Of a DNA stretch of 27,569 nucleotides, positions 1-8,523 are shown piece by piece. The stretch is from positions 1 through 27,569 of the forward strand of contig NZ_JANYGJ010000244.1 of the NCBI RefSeq assembly GCF_025362455.1. Reading direction: 5' to 3'. The notes below the pieces were generated by a model. It was not told the DNA's origin, ran no database searches, and worked only from the letters and a program-made list of their open reading frames with translations. This stretch comes from Deinococcus sp. GTDB lineage: Bacteria > Deinococcota > Deinococci > Deinococcales > Deinococcaceae. Each line of letters begins with the position of its first letter. Positions within the stretch are counted from its first letter, which is position 1. Position numbers and translations under genes: made by a program.

Positions 1-1481
1 CCAGCCTGAGCGCTGCCAGAACCCTCATCATCGACCTGCCGGGGCCGGACCTGAGCCCCGAACAGGGCCGCTTCCTGACCCGCTACGGCTTCGGCGGCGT
101 GTGCCTGTTCGCCCGCAACTTTTCCACGCCCCGGCGCACCCAGAGGCTGATCCGCGAGCTGCGGGAGGCCCTGGGCCATGACGCGCTGGTCGCCACCGAC
201 CAGGAGGGCGGCGCGGTGCTGCGGCGGCTGGATGTGCCCCCTGCGCCCACGCCCCAGGCCCTCGGTGTCATGGGGTCTGAATCGGCAGCCTTCGAGGCCG
301 GAGCCGTCGCGGCACGCGGGCTGATCGACCTGGGCATCAACTGGAATTTTGCGCCCAGCCTCGACGTGAACGTCAATCCGCTGAATCCGGTGATCGGGGA
401 GCGGTCCTTTGGCAGCGACCCGGAGCTGGTGGCCCGGCTGGGCGTGGCCTGGGCACGCGGCAGCGAGGCGGCGGGCGTGCTGAGTTCGGTCAAGCACTTT
501 CCGGGCCACGGCGACACCGCCACAGACAGCCATCTGGCCCTGCCCACCGTGATTAAACCCCGCGCCGCCCTGGAGCAAACCGAGTGGCTGCCGTTCCGGG
601 CGGCGGTGGAGGCCCGCCTGGGCAGCATCATGACCGCCCACATCGTCTACCCGGCGCTCGATCCACTGTGGCCCGCCACGCTCTCGTATCCGCTGCTGAG
701 CGGACTGCTGCGGGGCGAGTGGGGCTACGACGGCGTGGTCGTCACCGACGCCACCGACATGAAGGCCATCTCGCAGACTCATCCGCACGGTGAGGCGGCG
801 CCCCTGGCGATTGCGGCGGGTGCCGACGCCGTGCTGAGCTGCGGCCACGGCACGCTGGAGACCCACGCCGAGCACGCCCAGGCACTCGAATGGGCGCTGG
901 CGGAGGGTCGGCTGGACCCCGCCCGCGTGGCCCAGGCCCAGGCCCGTCTGGACGCGGCGGCGCGGCGCTTTCCCGGCACGCCCAGGCCGTACAGCGCCGC
1001 CCAGCAGGAAGCCGACAGGCGGCAGCTCGCGCTGTGGGCGCACTCGGCGCTGGAATGGCGCGGTCAGGCGCCGGTCATCGACCCGGCCCAGCCGGTCATT
1101 CTGATCGCGCCGCGCACGGAGGCCATCGGTGGTCCCTACGGCGACGTACCGCGCGGCGAGGAGGTGGCCGCCGCCCTGCGCCGCGTGTTTGCGCACCTGT
1201 GGGTCGAGCTGCACGGTGAGGGTGTCGGGGAGGACGCCGGGGCCGCGCTGGAGCTGCTCGCTCGCCTGCCGAATGCCCCGGTGCTGCTGGCGACGACGGG
1301 CCGCTGGGGTGTGCCGGAGGTGAGCCGTGAAGTGGCCCGGCACCTCCAGGGCCGCCCGGCGCTGCACCTGGCCCTGTGGAACCCTGACGACGCCGGAGTG
1401 CTGGGCCTCCCCGCTGTGGTGACGCACGGCTTCCGGCCCGTCAACCTGAACGCCCTGGCCGCCGCGCTGAGCGGGCGCTAA
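1..1481 (+). CDS. Glycoside hydrolase family 3 protein, NagZ-like (5' end outside window)
   Basis: Family 3 glycoside hydrolase of the beta-N-acetylhexosaminidase (NagZ) type. NagZ removes N-acetylglucosamine from muropeptides during cell-wall recycling. The frame is open from base 3, and the first visible residues (IIDLPGPDLSPEQ, then GGVCLFARNF) already match the start of the family barrel, so the true start lies just left of the window. The signature KHFPGHGDT followed by TDSH is the NagZ catalytic loop with its His/Asp pair. VVVTDATDMKAI carries the expected Asp nucleophile. About 490 residues are visible, with a C-terminal part of roughly 130 residues after the barrel. A sugar-recycling role is inferred from the family; the exact substrate (GlcNAc-anhydroMurNAc or another beta-glycoside) cannot be read from the sequence. 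Confidence 0.85.
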   Translation, partial: SLSAARTLIIDLPGPDLSPEQGRFLTRYGFGGVCLFARNFSTPRRTQRLIRELREALGHDALVATDQEGGAVLRRLDVPPAPTPQALGVMGSESAAFEAGAVAARGLIDLGINWNFAPSLDVNVNPLNPVIGERSFGSDPELVARLGVAWARGSEAAGVLSSVKHFPGHGDTATDSHLALPTVIKPRAALEQTEWLPFRAAVEARLGSIMTAHIVYPALDPLWPATLSYPLLSGLLRGEWGYDGVVVTDATDMKAISQTHPHGEAAPLAIAAGADAVLSCGHGTLETHAEHAQALEWALAEGRLDPARVAQAQARLDAAARRFPGTPRPYSAAQQEADRRQLALWAHSALEWRGQAPVIDPAQPVILIAPRTEAIGGPYGDVPRGEEVAAALRRVFAHLWVELHGEGVGEDAGAALELLARLPNAPVLLATTGRWGVPEVSREVARHLQGRPALHLALWNPDDAGVLGLPAVVTHGFRPVNLNALAAALSGR

Positions 1482-1657
1482 GCCAGGGTGGAGGGCTTGG
1501 ATAGGTCGGCTCCCTGGTGCTGCACCACAGTCCGTGAACAGAGCTGCCCCATCTGTTGCCACACGCCACAGGCCCCGTTTCACCTATTCACACTCCCCAC
1601 TGGTCAATGCCCCCGCTAACCGTGTGCTGGGCGCCTACGGCCCCGACGGTCCCGGCG

Positions 1658-1663
1658 TAAACT
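1658..1663 (+). promoter_or_regulatory. -10 box for leaderless lipB
   Basis: TAAACT lies 7 nt before the lipB ATG and no Shine-Dalgarno sequence is present, so transcription probably starts at or next to the start codon. No convincing -35 box is visible. The 189-bp gap upstream of lipB holds nothing else that I recognise. Confidence 0.55.
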
Positions 1664-1670
1664 GCCGCTT

Positions 1671-2413
1671 ATGGACGGCGAGCAGTTGTACTCTCGGATC
1701 GGCTCCCCTCAGTTTGACGTGCTGGACCTGGGACTGAGCGACTATGCGGCGGCCTGGGCCACGCAAAAGCGGCACCACGCACGGGTGGCGGCGGGCGGCA
1801 GGCCGGTGTTGCTGCTGACCGAACACCGCCCGGTGTTGACGCTGGGCCGCAAGGCGGCAGATGGGGGAAACATCGTGGCGAGCCGTGACTTCCTGGCGGC
1901 GCAGGGCATCGAGGTCTACCCCGTCGAGCGCGGCGGCGACGTGACCTACCACGGGCCGGGCCAACTGGTCATGTACGCCATCTTCCCGGTGGGGCGGCGG
2001 GTGCGCGACTTCCTGCGGCTGCTGGAGGCGGCGACCCTCGGCACCCTGGCGCGTGTCGGGCTGCCCGGCGCCCGCCCCAACCCCGGCTACGCGGGCGTCT
2101 ACGTCCCCGACCGCAGCGAAAACGGCCTGAATGTTCAGCAGAAGATCGCCAGCATCGGGGTGGCGATCAAGGCGCAGGTGGCGCTGCACGGCGTCGGGCT
2201 GAACGTGAGCACCAAGTTGGAGCACTTCGAGCTGATCTTGCCGTGCGGCCTGACCGGCACCCGCATGACCAGCATCGGGCGCGAATACGAGATGAACCAT
2301 CTGGGCACGCCGCCCGACATGCCGACCGTCAAACGCGCCGCCACCGAGGCGTTCGCCGAACATTTCCACACCTACGACTGGACGCTGCCCCTGACGGCAG
2401 TGGGGAGCCCCGC

Positions 2414-2417
<4 letters not shown>
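1671..2417 (+). CDS. lipB: Octanoyltransferase LipB
   Basis: Transfers the octanoyl group from acyl carrier protein to a lipoyl-domain lysine, the first step of lipoate synthesis. The 248-residue length is normal for the family. RGGDVTYHGPGQLVMY (residues 87-102) is the LipB signature. The catalytic pair is visible as K158 in KIASIG and C192 in PCGLTG. The ATG at 1671 is supported by a -10 box 7 nt upstream (leaderless). The stop overlaps the lipA start in an ATGA, so the two genes are translationally coupled and act in sequence: LipB loads the octanoyl chain and LipA inserts sulfur. Confidence 0.95.
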
Positions 2418-3439
<1,022 letters not shown>

Positions 3440-3737
3440 GAGAGGCGGCGGTGCGCGGTATGCAGTACGCGGCAAGGCAGATGCGGGGAAGCAGTTTTCA
3501 TTCGGTGGAGCCCCTTCCGGCCCGAAGACCCACCCCGCCCCCACAGTGCTCACCCTGAGCGCAGCCGCAGGGTCTACCGAAGTGGCCGCGCCGGGTAGCT
3601 CGGTACCACACCCATCTCAACATCGATCTCAACATCTCAAAAAGCGCCTGCCGCTGCCAATCAGGGCTCATTTCAATTCGGTTCACCTTCTCCGGAAGGA
3701 ACGACTCCCTGAAAGCTGTTGCCCGCTACACTGAACC
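3440..3737. other. Intergenic region with short degenerate repeats
   Basis: About 300 bp between lipA and the S51 peptidase gene with no convincing gene. It contains a short motif, GAGCGCAGCCGCAGGGTCT (3557-3575), of the kind often dispersed between bacterial genes, and a run of imperfect ATCTCAACATC repeats (about 3611-3640). The -10 box of the next gene lies at its right end. No terminator is visible for lipA. Confidence 0.4.
3727..3732 (+). promoter_or_regulatory. -10 box for the leaderless S51 peptidase gene
   Basis: TACACT followed by a 5-nt gap and then ATG at 3738, with no Shine-Dalgarno sequence. It fits the TANNNT leaderless pattern seen repeatedly in this window. Confidence 0.55.
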
Positions 3738-4448
3738 ATGACTTCGCGCTCACTGTTCCTGCTCGGCGGTACCGAAGCGCTGGCTGCCATGACCCCGGAT
3801 TGGCTGGCCCGGACCCGCCTGGACGCAACTGATAAGGACGTAATCGGCACAGACGCAATCGGCGCAGACGCAACAAATACAGGCGCGAGCGGCGGGGCAC
3901 CGGCCCGGCTGGTGATTCTGGCCTGCGGGGCGGGCTGGCAAGGCCACATGTCCACCTACACCCGGCACTGGGGAGCGCAGAACGTGCAGTTCATCGGCCC
4001 GGACGACAACGGCGCGCTCGATCTGAACCGGGCCACCGCGCTCATCTCCGGTGCCAGCGGCCTGTGCGTGGCGGGCGGCGATACGGCGCTGTACCACTCA
4101 CTCTACGGGGTGGGCTTGCTGCGCGAGCTGCTGCGGGCCTGCTACGCGGCGGGCATTCCCTACGCGGGCCTGTCGGCGGGAGCTTTGCTGGCGATGGACA
4201 CCTGTGTCCTGTACCCGCCCGACACAGCCGACATTGCGCTGCTGCCGGGCCTGGGCCTGCTGCCCGACACGCTGGTCGGGGTGCATTTCAGCTCGGCGGG
4301 CGGGGCCAGCGCCTTCGAGCCGGTGATGGAAGAGGTGCCCGCCAGCGCGGTCTGGGGCATCGACGACGACGCCTGCGCGGTCTTCGAGGACGAGCGTTTT
4401 GTGGGCAAGTTGGGCGGGGCGGTCTACCGGCTGGGCAGCCGGGGATAG
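3738..4448 (+). CDS. Peptidase S51 / cyanophycinase-like protein
   Basis: A 236-residue member of the S51 serine peptidase group (peptidase E, cyanophycinase). The nucleophile elbow is GLSAGAL with Ser146, preceded by AGGDT (residues 112-116), and a candidate catalytic His183 sits in GVHFSS. Family members cleave Asp-X dipeptides or cyanophycin, and the substrate here is unknown. Residues about 29-52 are a low-complexity insert rich in Asp, Thr, Ala and Gly (repeats of the form GTDAIGADA), with codon repeats visible in the DNA at about 3820-3890; this looks like a recent repeat expansion in a surface loop. The ATG is placed by a -10 box 5 nt upstream. No cyanophycin synthetase is in view. Confidence 0.8.
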   Translation: MTSRSLFLLGGTEALAAMTPDWLARTRLDATDKDVIGTDAIGADATNTGASGGAPARLVILACGAGWQGHMSTYTRHWGAQNVQFIGPDDNGALDLNRATALISGASGLCVAGGDTALYHSLYGVGLLRELLRACYAAGIPYAGLSAGALLAMDTCVLYPPDTADIALLPGLGLLPDTLVGVHFSSAGGASAFEPVMEEVPASAVWGIDDDACAVFEDERFVGKLGGAVYRLGSRG

Positions 4449-4537
4449 AGGCGGGTGGCTGGGCCGCCTGAATTGCTCAAGCTCGCATGAGCATCCCCGC
4501 CTGCACCGCCTTACCTTCGTGTAGCACGTGCCCGGCC

Positions 4538-4543
4538 TATCCT
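4538..4543 (+). promoter_or_regulatory. -10 box for leaderless MFS gene
   Basis: TATCCT lies 7 nt before the GTG at 4551. It supports GTG as the true start, because there is no Shine-Dalgarno sequence and the first ATG in frame falls inside the first membrane helix. Confidence 0.55.
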
Positions 4544-4550
4544 GCGGGGC

Positions 4551-6038
4551 GTGATTGCCGCGCCCACCGACCGCCCACCGACCGACCGCCCACCCACAGA
4601 CCGCAACCGCACCCTCGCCGTCGCCGGGCTGCTGATGGGCATTGCCCTGGCGGCGCTGGAGAGCAGCGTCATCGCCACCGCCATGCCCACCGTGATCCGC
4701 GATCTGGGCGGTCAGGGGCTCTACGCGCTGCCGTTCGCGGTCTACCTGCTGACCAGCACCGTGACCTCGCCGCTGTGGGGCCGGGCCAGCGACCTGCTGG
4801 GGCGCAAGCGGTTGTACCTCGCGGGCATCGTGATTTTTTTGCTGGGCAGCATGCTCTGCGGCGCGGCGACGAGCATGGTAGCGCTGGTGGCGGCGCGGGC
4901 CTTGCAGGGCGTCGGGGCCGGAGCGGTGCAGACGCTGACCTTCACGCTGGTGGGCGAGATGTTCACCCTGGAGCAGCGTGCCCGCGTGCAGGGCTTTTTC
5001 AGCGGCGTCTGGGGCCTGGCCGGGCTGCTGGGGCCGCTGCTGGGCGGGTTGATCGTGGACCACGCGAGTTGGAGATGGGTGTTTTACCTCAACCTGCCGT
5101 TCGGCATTCCGGCGCTGATGCTGGCGGCGCGGTGTCTGAACGGTGCCCGGCCCGTGCCGGGTGGACAGGTGCCGGGTGGACAGGTGCCGGGTGGACAGGT
5201 GCCGGGTGGGCAGGTGCCGGGTGGACAGGTGCCGGGTGGGCGGGTGCCTATCGACTGGCTCGGTGCGCTGCTGTTCACGCTGGGCAGCGGCCTGCTGATC
5301 TGGGGCCTGGAATTCCGCGAGTGGACGCTGGTGGCGCTGAGTGCGCTGGTGCTGGGCGCCGCCCTCTGGACTGAGGCCCGCCACAGCGCTCCCCTCCTGC
5401 CGCTGAAGAACCTGAGGGCCGCGTTGCCCCGCGTGGGCGTCGTCGGCAACCTGCTGGCGGGCGCGGCCTACTTCGGAACCATCAGTTATCTGCCGCTGTT
5501 CGCGCAGGGCGTCAGCGGACAGGGGGCCACGGCAGCCGGAGCCATCCTGACGCCGATGCTGCTGGGCTGGACGGGTACCAGCATCATCGCGGCCCGCGTG
5601 CTGGGGCGGCTGGGCACCACCCGGCTGATCCTGTGGGGCTTTAACATTCTGGTGCTGGCCTTCCTGGGGCTGAGTCTGGCCGCCCACGCGCCGCTGTGGG
5701 TCATCAGTGCGGTGGGTTTTTTCGCGGGCAGCGGCATGGGCTTCGCCATGTTCACGCTCTTGATCGCGGTGCAGCAGGCCACCCCCAGGCCCGATCTGGG
5801 CGCCATGACCAGCGCCATATTGTTCAGTCGGCAGCTCGGCGGCGCCATCGGCACGGCCTTGATGGGCACCCTGATCGGCCAGGCGGCCATCTCGGCGGGC
5901 GGCGGCGCACTGGCGGACGGCCTCCAGCGGGCCTTTTTGCTGGCGCTGGGATTGGTGGTGCTGGCCTGGATCATGGCGCAGACCCTGCGCGGCGTGGGCA
6001 AACCGGCGCCCGAAGCGCGGCAGGCGGGCAGCGACTGA
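4551..6038 (+). CDS. DHA2-family MFS multidrug efflux transporter
   Basis: A 495-residue integral membrane transporter of the major facilitator superfamily. Its length and segment pattern fit the 14-helix DHA2 drug:H+ antiporters. The first helix carries ALESSVIATAMPTVI, like the DHA2 antiporter signature, and loop 2-3 carries the MFS motif GRASDLLGRKR. Two expansions stand out. The N terminus repeats PPTDR (4563-4604). The cytoplasmic loop after about the sixth helix has six copies of VPGGQ, encoded by a 15-bp repeat at 5154-5243. The transporter probably exports drugs or other hydrophobic compounds; the substrate is unknown. The GTG start is chosen from the leaderless -10 box. Confidence 0.88.
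   Translation: MIAAPTDRPPTDRPPTDRNRTLAVAGLLMGIALAALESSVIATAMPTVIRDLGGQGLYALPFAVYLLTSTVTSPLWGRASDLLGRKRLYLAGIVIFLLGSMLCGAATSMVALVAARALQGVGAGAVQTLTFTLVGEMFTLEQRARVQGFFSGVWGLAGLLGPLLGGLIVDHASWRWVFYLNLPFGIPALMLAARCLNGARPVPGGQVPGGQVPGGQVPGGQVPGGQVPGGRVPIDWLGALLFTLGSGLLIWGLEFREWTLVALSALVLGAALWTEARHSAPLLPLKNLRAALPRVGVVGNLLAGAAYFGTISYLPLFAQGVSGQGATAAGAILTPMLLGWTGTSIIAARVLGRLGTTRLILWGFNILVLAFLGLSLAAHAPLWVISAVGFFAGSGMGFAMFTLLIAVQQATPRPDLGAMTSAILFSRQLGGAIGTALMGTLIGQAAISAGGGALADGLQRAFLLALGLVVLAWIMAQTLRGVGKPAPEARQAGSD
5154..5243 (+). repeat. Six tandem 15-bp repeats inside the MFS gene
   Basis: The unit GTGCCGGGTGGACAG repeats six times; copies 4 and 6 differ by one or two bases. Each unit encodes VPGGQ in frame, so copy-number changes keep the reading frame. 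Confidence 0.95.
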
Positions 6039-6304
6039 ACAGACCGATCAGGCTGGGGGCCGCTCCAGACGCGCCCGGCACAGCAGTCGGGAACACGACG
6101 ACTGCTTGTCTTGGACGACCACCTCTCCTGAGTGCGGCGTCTGGCGGTGGGGCTTTCGATGTTGCCCAGAGAACCGGTACTGGAAAGTCGCTACCGGTTC
6201 ACGCCGGAAAACGGCGGCTGGGCGGGCACGAAACCTGTTTGCATCAGCCGTTGCCGGGTGGATTGCTCGACTTGGCCGACACGCCGCAGCACCTTCACCC
6301 TCTC
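6039..6304. other. Intergenic region with two hairpins after the MFS gene
   Basis: No gene is supported here. A perfect 9-bp inverted repeat, GAACCGGTA (6171-6179) and TACCGGTTC (6192-6200), encloses a 12-nt loop and is followed directly by a second hairpin, CGCCG-GAAAA-CGGCG (6202-6216). Neither has a T-tract, so they are not classic terminators; they could be RNA structure or a protein site. The frame is open from 6106 into the SPFH gene, but the codon usage and residues there look non-coding. Confidence 0.5.
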
Positions 6305-6341
6305 TTGACCTGACATCTCTTAGATTTCAATGTGATATCAC
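6305..6341 (+). promoter_or_regulatory. SPFH operon promoter with a tandem palindromic operator
   Basis: GTGATATCAC (6332-6341) is a perfect 10-bp palindrome containing the octamer TGATATCA (6333-6340). A degenerate copy, AGATTTCA (6322-6329, 6 of 8 matches), lies exactly 11 bp upstream, one helical turn away. TTGACC (6305-6310) may be the -35 box, in which case the -10 box would overlap the palindrome. Tandem octamers one turn apart fit binding by an Arc/MetJ-type ribbon-helix-helix protein, and such a protein is encoded by the second gene of the operon. Autoregulation is an inference. Confidence 0.5.
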
Positions 6342-6360
6342 TTTGCTCAGGAGGAACATC

Positions 6361-7275
6361 ATGACGAAACCGTCAATAGAACAGAGCAGTGTGCTGGGAA
6401 GCGGGCCGGTGCGGGGCGTGGCGAGCGTGGAGCAGCGGGCCTTCGGGCTGCCGGGGGTGCCTGCGGTACTCATCTGGCTGGTCGCCCTGCTGATCACCAT
6501 CACGCTGCTCAGTCTGGGGAGCGGCGCCGTGTCGCTCGTCGGCATCCTGCTGGGCTTACTCACCTTCCTGGGCCTGATCGGGTTTTTCGTGGTGCAGCCG
6601 AACCAGGCGTCGGTGATTACGCTGTTCGGACGCTATGTGGGCACCGAGCGGCGCAACGGCTTTTACTGGACCAACCCGTTTACCAGCCGCAAACGTCTGT
6701 CGCTGCGGATTCGCAACTTCAATTCCGAGCGATTGAAAGTCAACGACGCGGGCGGCAGCCCCATCGAGATCGCTGCCGTGATCGTCTGGCGGGTCATCGA
6801 CACGGCGCGGGCCAGTTTCGATGTCGAGAACTACGAGGAGTTCGTGCACATCCAGACCGAAACGGCGCTGCGCCACCTGGCCTCGCAGTACCACTACGAC
6901 GATCACGAGAGCGGCACCTTTTCACTGCGCGGCAACCCCGACGAGGTGGCCGCCGCCCTGGTGACCGAACTCGACACGCGGCTGCAACACGCGGGCGTGG
7001 AAGTGCTCGAAGCCCGGCTCTCGCACCTGGCCTACTCGCCGGAAATCGCCGGGGCGATGCTCCAGCGCCAGCAGGCCGGAGCGATCCTGGCCGCCCGCCA
7101 GATCATCGTGCAGGGCGCGGTGGGCATGGTCGAGATGGCGCTGGAGCAGCTCTCGCAGCGCAATATCGTGACGCTTGACGAGGAGCGCAAGGCCCAGATG
7201 GTCAGCAACCTGCTGGTGGTCCTCACCAGTGAGCGCGGCACCCAGCCGGTGGTCAACGCCGGAAGCCTGTACTGA
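6361..7275 (+). CDS. SPFH / band 7 domain membrane protein
   Basis: A 304-residue SPFH (stomatin/prohibitin/flotillin/HflK) protein. Two hydrophobic segments (about residues 34-58 and 60-80) anchor it, and the band 7 domain follows: QPNQASVITLFGRYVGTERRNGFYWTNP, continuing to about residue 250, here quoted only as start Q80 region and end LSHLAYSPEIAG. A helical region rich in Gln, Ala and Met follows. Such proteins form oligomeric scaffolds at the membrane; the target is unknown. The ATG has a strong Shine-Dalgarno sequence (AGGAGG, 8 nt gap), unlike the leaderless genes around it. The next gene, an Arc-like regulator, starts 13 bp downstream, so the two form an operon. Confidence 0.88.
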   Translation: MTKPSIEQSSVLGSGPVRGVASVEQRAFGLPGVPAVLIWLVALLITITLLSLGSGAVSLVGILLGLLTFLGLIGFFVVQPNQASVITLFGRYVGTERRNGFYWTNPFTSRKRLSLRIRNFNSERLKVNDAGGSPIEIAAVIVWRVIDTARASFDVENYEEFVHIQTETALRHLASQYHYDDHESGTFSLRGNPDEVAAALVTELDTRLQHAGVEVLEARLSHLAYSPEIAGAMLQRQQAGAILAARQIIVQGAVGMVEMALEQLSQRNIVTLDEERKAQMVSNLLVVLTSERGTQPVVNAGSLY

Positions 7276-7288
7276 GGGCGGCCCGAAC

Positions 7289-7546
7289 GTGGCCCGCAAG
7301 AATGTCCCGCTCAGGATCAGCCCCGAACTCTACGCCTCGCTGGAGCGCTGGGCCGCCGACGAGATGCGCAGCGTCAACGCCCAGATCGAGTTTCTGCTGT
7401 CGCAGAGCGTGAAGAAAGCCGGGCGTGGGTCAACCCAAAGCCAGCCAACCCAGAGCCAGCCAACCCAGAGCCTGCCCCCGGCCAGTGACGCCCCGGAAGG
7501 TCAGGCAGCGGAAGGTCAGGCAGCGGAAGGTCGGGCAGCCGAGTAG
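7289..7546 (+). CDS. Arc-like ribbon-helix-helix DNA-binding protein
   Basis: An 85-residue protein starting with GTG, 13 bp after the SPFH stop. Residues 3-46 (KNVPLRISPEL, then a helix, SVNAQIEFLL and a second helix) are a typical ribbon-helix-helix domain: the beta strand KNVPLRI contacts DNA and the two helices dimerise. The remaining tail is low complexity, built from two sets of three 15-bp repeats (7431-7475, encoding about TQSQP; 7496-7540, encoding EGQAA). The GTG is chosen because it places the strand at the very N terminus, as in Arc; the frame is open further upstream inside the SPFH gene, but that part reads as noise. It probably binds the tandem palindrome before the SPFH gene and represses the operon (inference). 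It could also be an orphan antitoxin; no toxin lies next to it. Confidence 0.75.
   Translation: MARKNVPLRISPELYASLERWAADEMRSVNAQIEFLLSQSVKKAGRGSTQSQPTQSQPTQSLPPASDAPEGQAAEGQAAEGRAAE
7431..7540 (+). repeat. Two sets of 15-bp tandem repeats in the RHH tail
   Basis: CAACCCAGAGCCAGC-type units occur three times at 7431-7475, and GAAGGTCAGGCAGCG-type units three times at 7496-7540. Both sets keep the reading frame. Confidence 0.9.
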
Positions 7547-7590
7547 TCGACCCTGCGCCGCGCCCTGACGCGCTTCTCACCGGCCCGGCT

Positions 7591-7719
7591 TACACTGGAA
7601 GGCGATGCGAACAGACGCCGCGCCGACCAGCCCGCCCCGGCGCAGTTGTCACCCTGCCGTGTCCAGCGGGGCGCGTTTGCCCGACCTGACCTTGAGCCCA
7701 GCTTCGTGCTGGGTTTTTT
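7591..7719 (+). ncRNA. Putative leader or small RNA upstream of the CarD-like gene
   Basis: TACACT (7591-7596) looks like a -10 box. Downstream are a GC hairpin (GCGCCG 7620-7625 with CGGCGC 7638-7643) and then an intrinsic terminator at 7697-7719. The resulting RNA would be about 110-120 nt. A 53-codon frame starts at the ATG at 7605, 8 nt after the -10 box, but it reads through the terminator and looks unlike a protein. The unit may be an attenuated leader of the CarD-like gene or an independent small RNA. No -35 box of good quality is visible. Confidence 0.35.
7697..7719 (+). terminator. Intrinsic terminator
   Basis: CCCAGC (7697-7702), a 5-nt loop TTCGT, GCTGGG (7708-7713), then six T residues (7714-7719). 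It lies 150 bp after the RHH stop and 75 bp before the CarD-like start, so it ends either the SPFH operon or a leader RNA. Confidence 0.8.
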
Positions 7720-7794
7720 GGTGCTCCGAGCTGAGGTATCCGCAGCTCCAGACCTGCCCGACCTGACCTGCCCGACTTGCCAGAGGTGATCCCA

Positions 7795-8355
7795 GTGACC
7801 CACTCCCTGATGATGTCCAGCGAGCTTCAGCTCACCCCAAGCTTCCTGACCGGTGACCGGGTGGTGCTGCCGCCCTACGGCGTCGGCACGGTCTGCGGCA
7901 CCTGCCTGCGCCCGGTGCTGGGCCAGGACGTGCCCTACTACGAGCTGAGCTTTCCGCACACCAGCGCCCGCGCCTTCGTGCCCGTGTCGGCGCCTGCCAG
8001 CGCGGGCCTGCGCCCTGCCCTGACCGGGGGCGACCTGGCAACCCTGCTGGAGCGCCTGACGAGCGGCGCGGTGGACCTCCCGCGCCAGTGGGCCGCCCGG
8101 CAGCGCAGCGTCACCGAACTGCTGGTGTCGGGCGACCCTTTTGCGCTCGCCAGGCTGATCTGCGAGCTGCGCCGCTGGAACCTGGAACGCGGCCTGCCCG
8201 ACCTCGACCGCCAGGCGTACCAGAAAGCCATCAAGCTGCTGCAACAGGAGATCGGTGGGCTGAAAGGCAGGCTGGCCGTGCAGGTGAGCGCCGTGCTGGC
8301 CGCCGCGCAGGGGGAGGAGGGGCCGGGGCGGGCGAGTTATACGGGATTGCTCTGA
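7795..8355 (+). CDS. CarD-like RNA polymerase-binding transcriptional regulator
   Basis: A 186-residue protein of the CarD/CdnL/TRCF-RID family, which binds the RNA polymerase beta subunit and stabilises open promoter complexes. The N-terminal Tudor-like RNAP-interaction domain is visible as FLTGDRVVLPPYGVGTV (residues 17-33) and YYELSFPHTSARAFVPV (48-64). The rest is a helical DNA-binding region (RQRSVTELLVSGDPFALARLI and onward, from about residue 101). GTG 7795 is chosen because AGAGGTGAT lies about 6 nt before it; ATGs at 7810 and 7813 and a TTG at 7777 are alternatives. A terminator upstream suggests the gene has a separate promoter or is controlled by readthrough. Confidence 0.82.
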   Translation: MTHSLMMSSELQLTPSFLTGDRVVLPPYGVGTVCGTCLRPVLGQDVPYYELSFPHTSARAFVPVSAPASAGLRPALTGGDLATLLERLTSGAVDLPRQWAARQRSVTELLVSGDPFALARLICELRRWNLERGLPDLDRQAYQKAIKLLQQEIGGLKGRLAVQVSAVLAAAQGEEGPGRASYTGLL

Positions 8356-8359
8356 TTCC

Positions 8360-8390
8360 AGTCTATGTTGAAAAAGCGCCAACATAGACT
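8360..8390. repeat. 11-bp perfect inverted repeat after the CarD-like gene
   Basis: AGTCTATGTTG (8360-8370) pairs with CAACATAGACT (8380-8390) around a 9-nt loop, AAAAAGCGC. No T-tract follows, so it is either a weak terminator, an RNA stability hairpin or a protein site. Just upstream, at the stop codon, is a sequence related to the short palindromic repeats at 10286 and 24384. Confidence 0.65.
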
Positions 8391-8511
8391 TCCATCGCCG
8401 CCATCCCGTATTGCTTATACTCGCTCCACTCGGATTCGTCTTCGACTCATCTTAAGTTGGTATTAGGAGCCCCCCGTCCAGAAAGCGGATTCGGGCCGCC
8501 TGGCCGTAACC

Positions 8512-8517
8512 TATCCT
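8512..8517 (+). promoter_or_regulatory. -10 box for leaderless P-loop kinase gene
   Basis: TATCCT lies 6 nt before the GTG at 8524. A second possible -10 box, TATACT (8416-8421), lies further upstream. No Shine-Dalgarno sequence is present. Confidence 0.5.
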
Positions 8518-8523
8518 GGCTGA

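Noticed and set aside
4098..5687. A 529-codon minus-strand open frame across the S51 peptidase and MFS genes
   Set aside because: It is antisense to two well-supported genes, has a Gln/Arg/His-rich composition typical of GC-rich shadow frames, and shows no recognisable motif.
6106..6360. Upstream extension of the SPFH frame
   Set aside because: A strong Shine-Dalgarno sequence and the operator lie within it, just before 6361, and the extension reads as random GC-rich translation.
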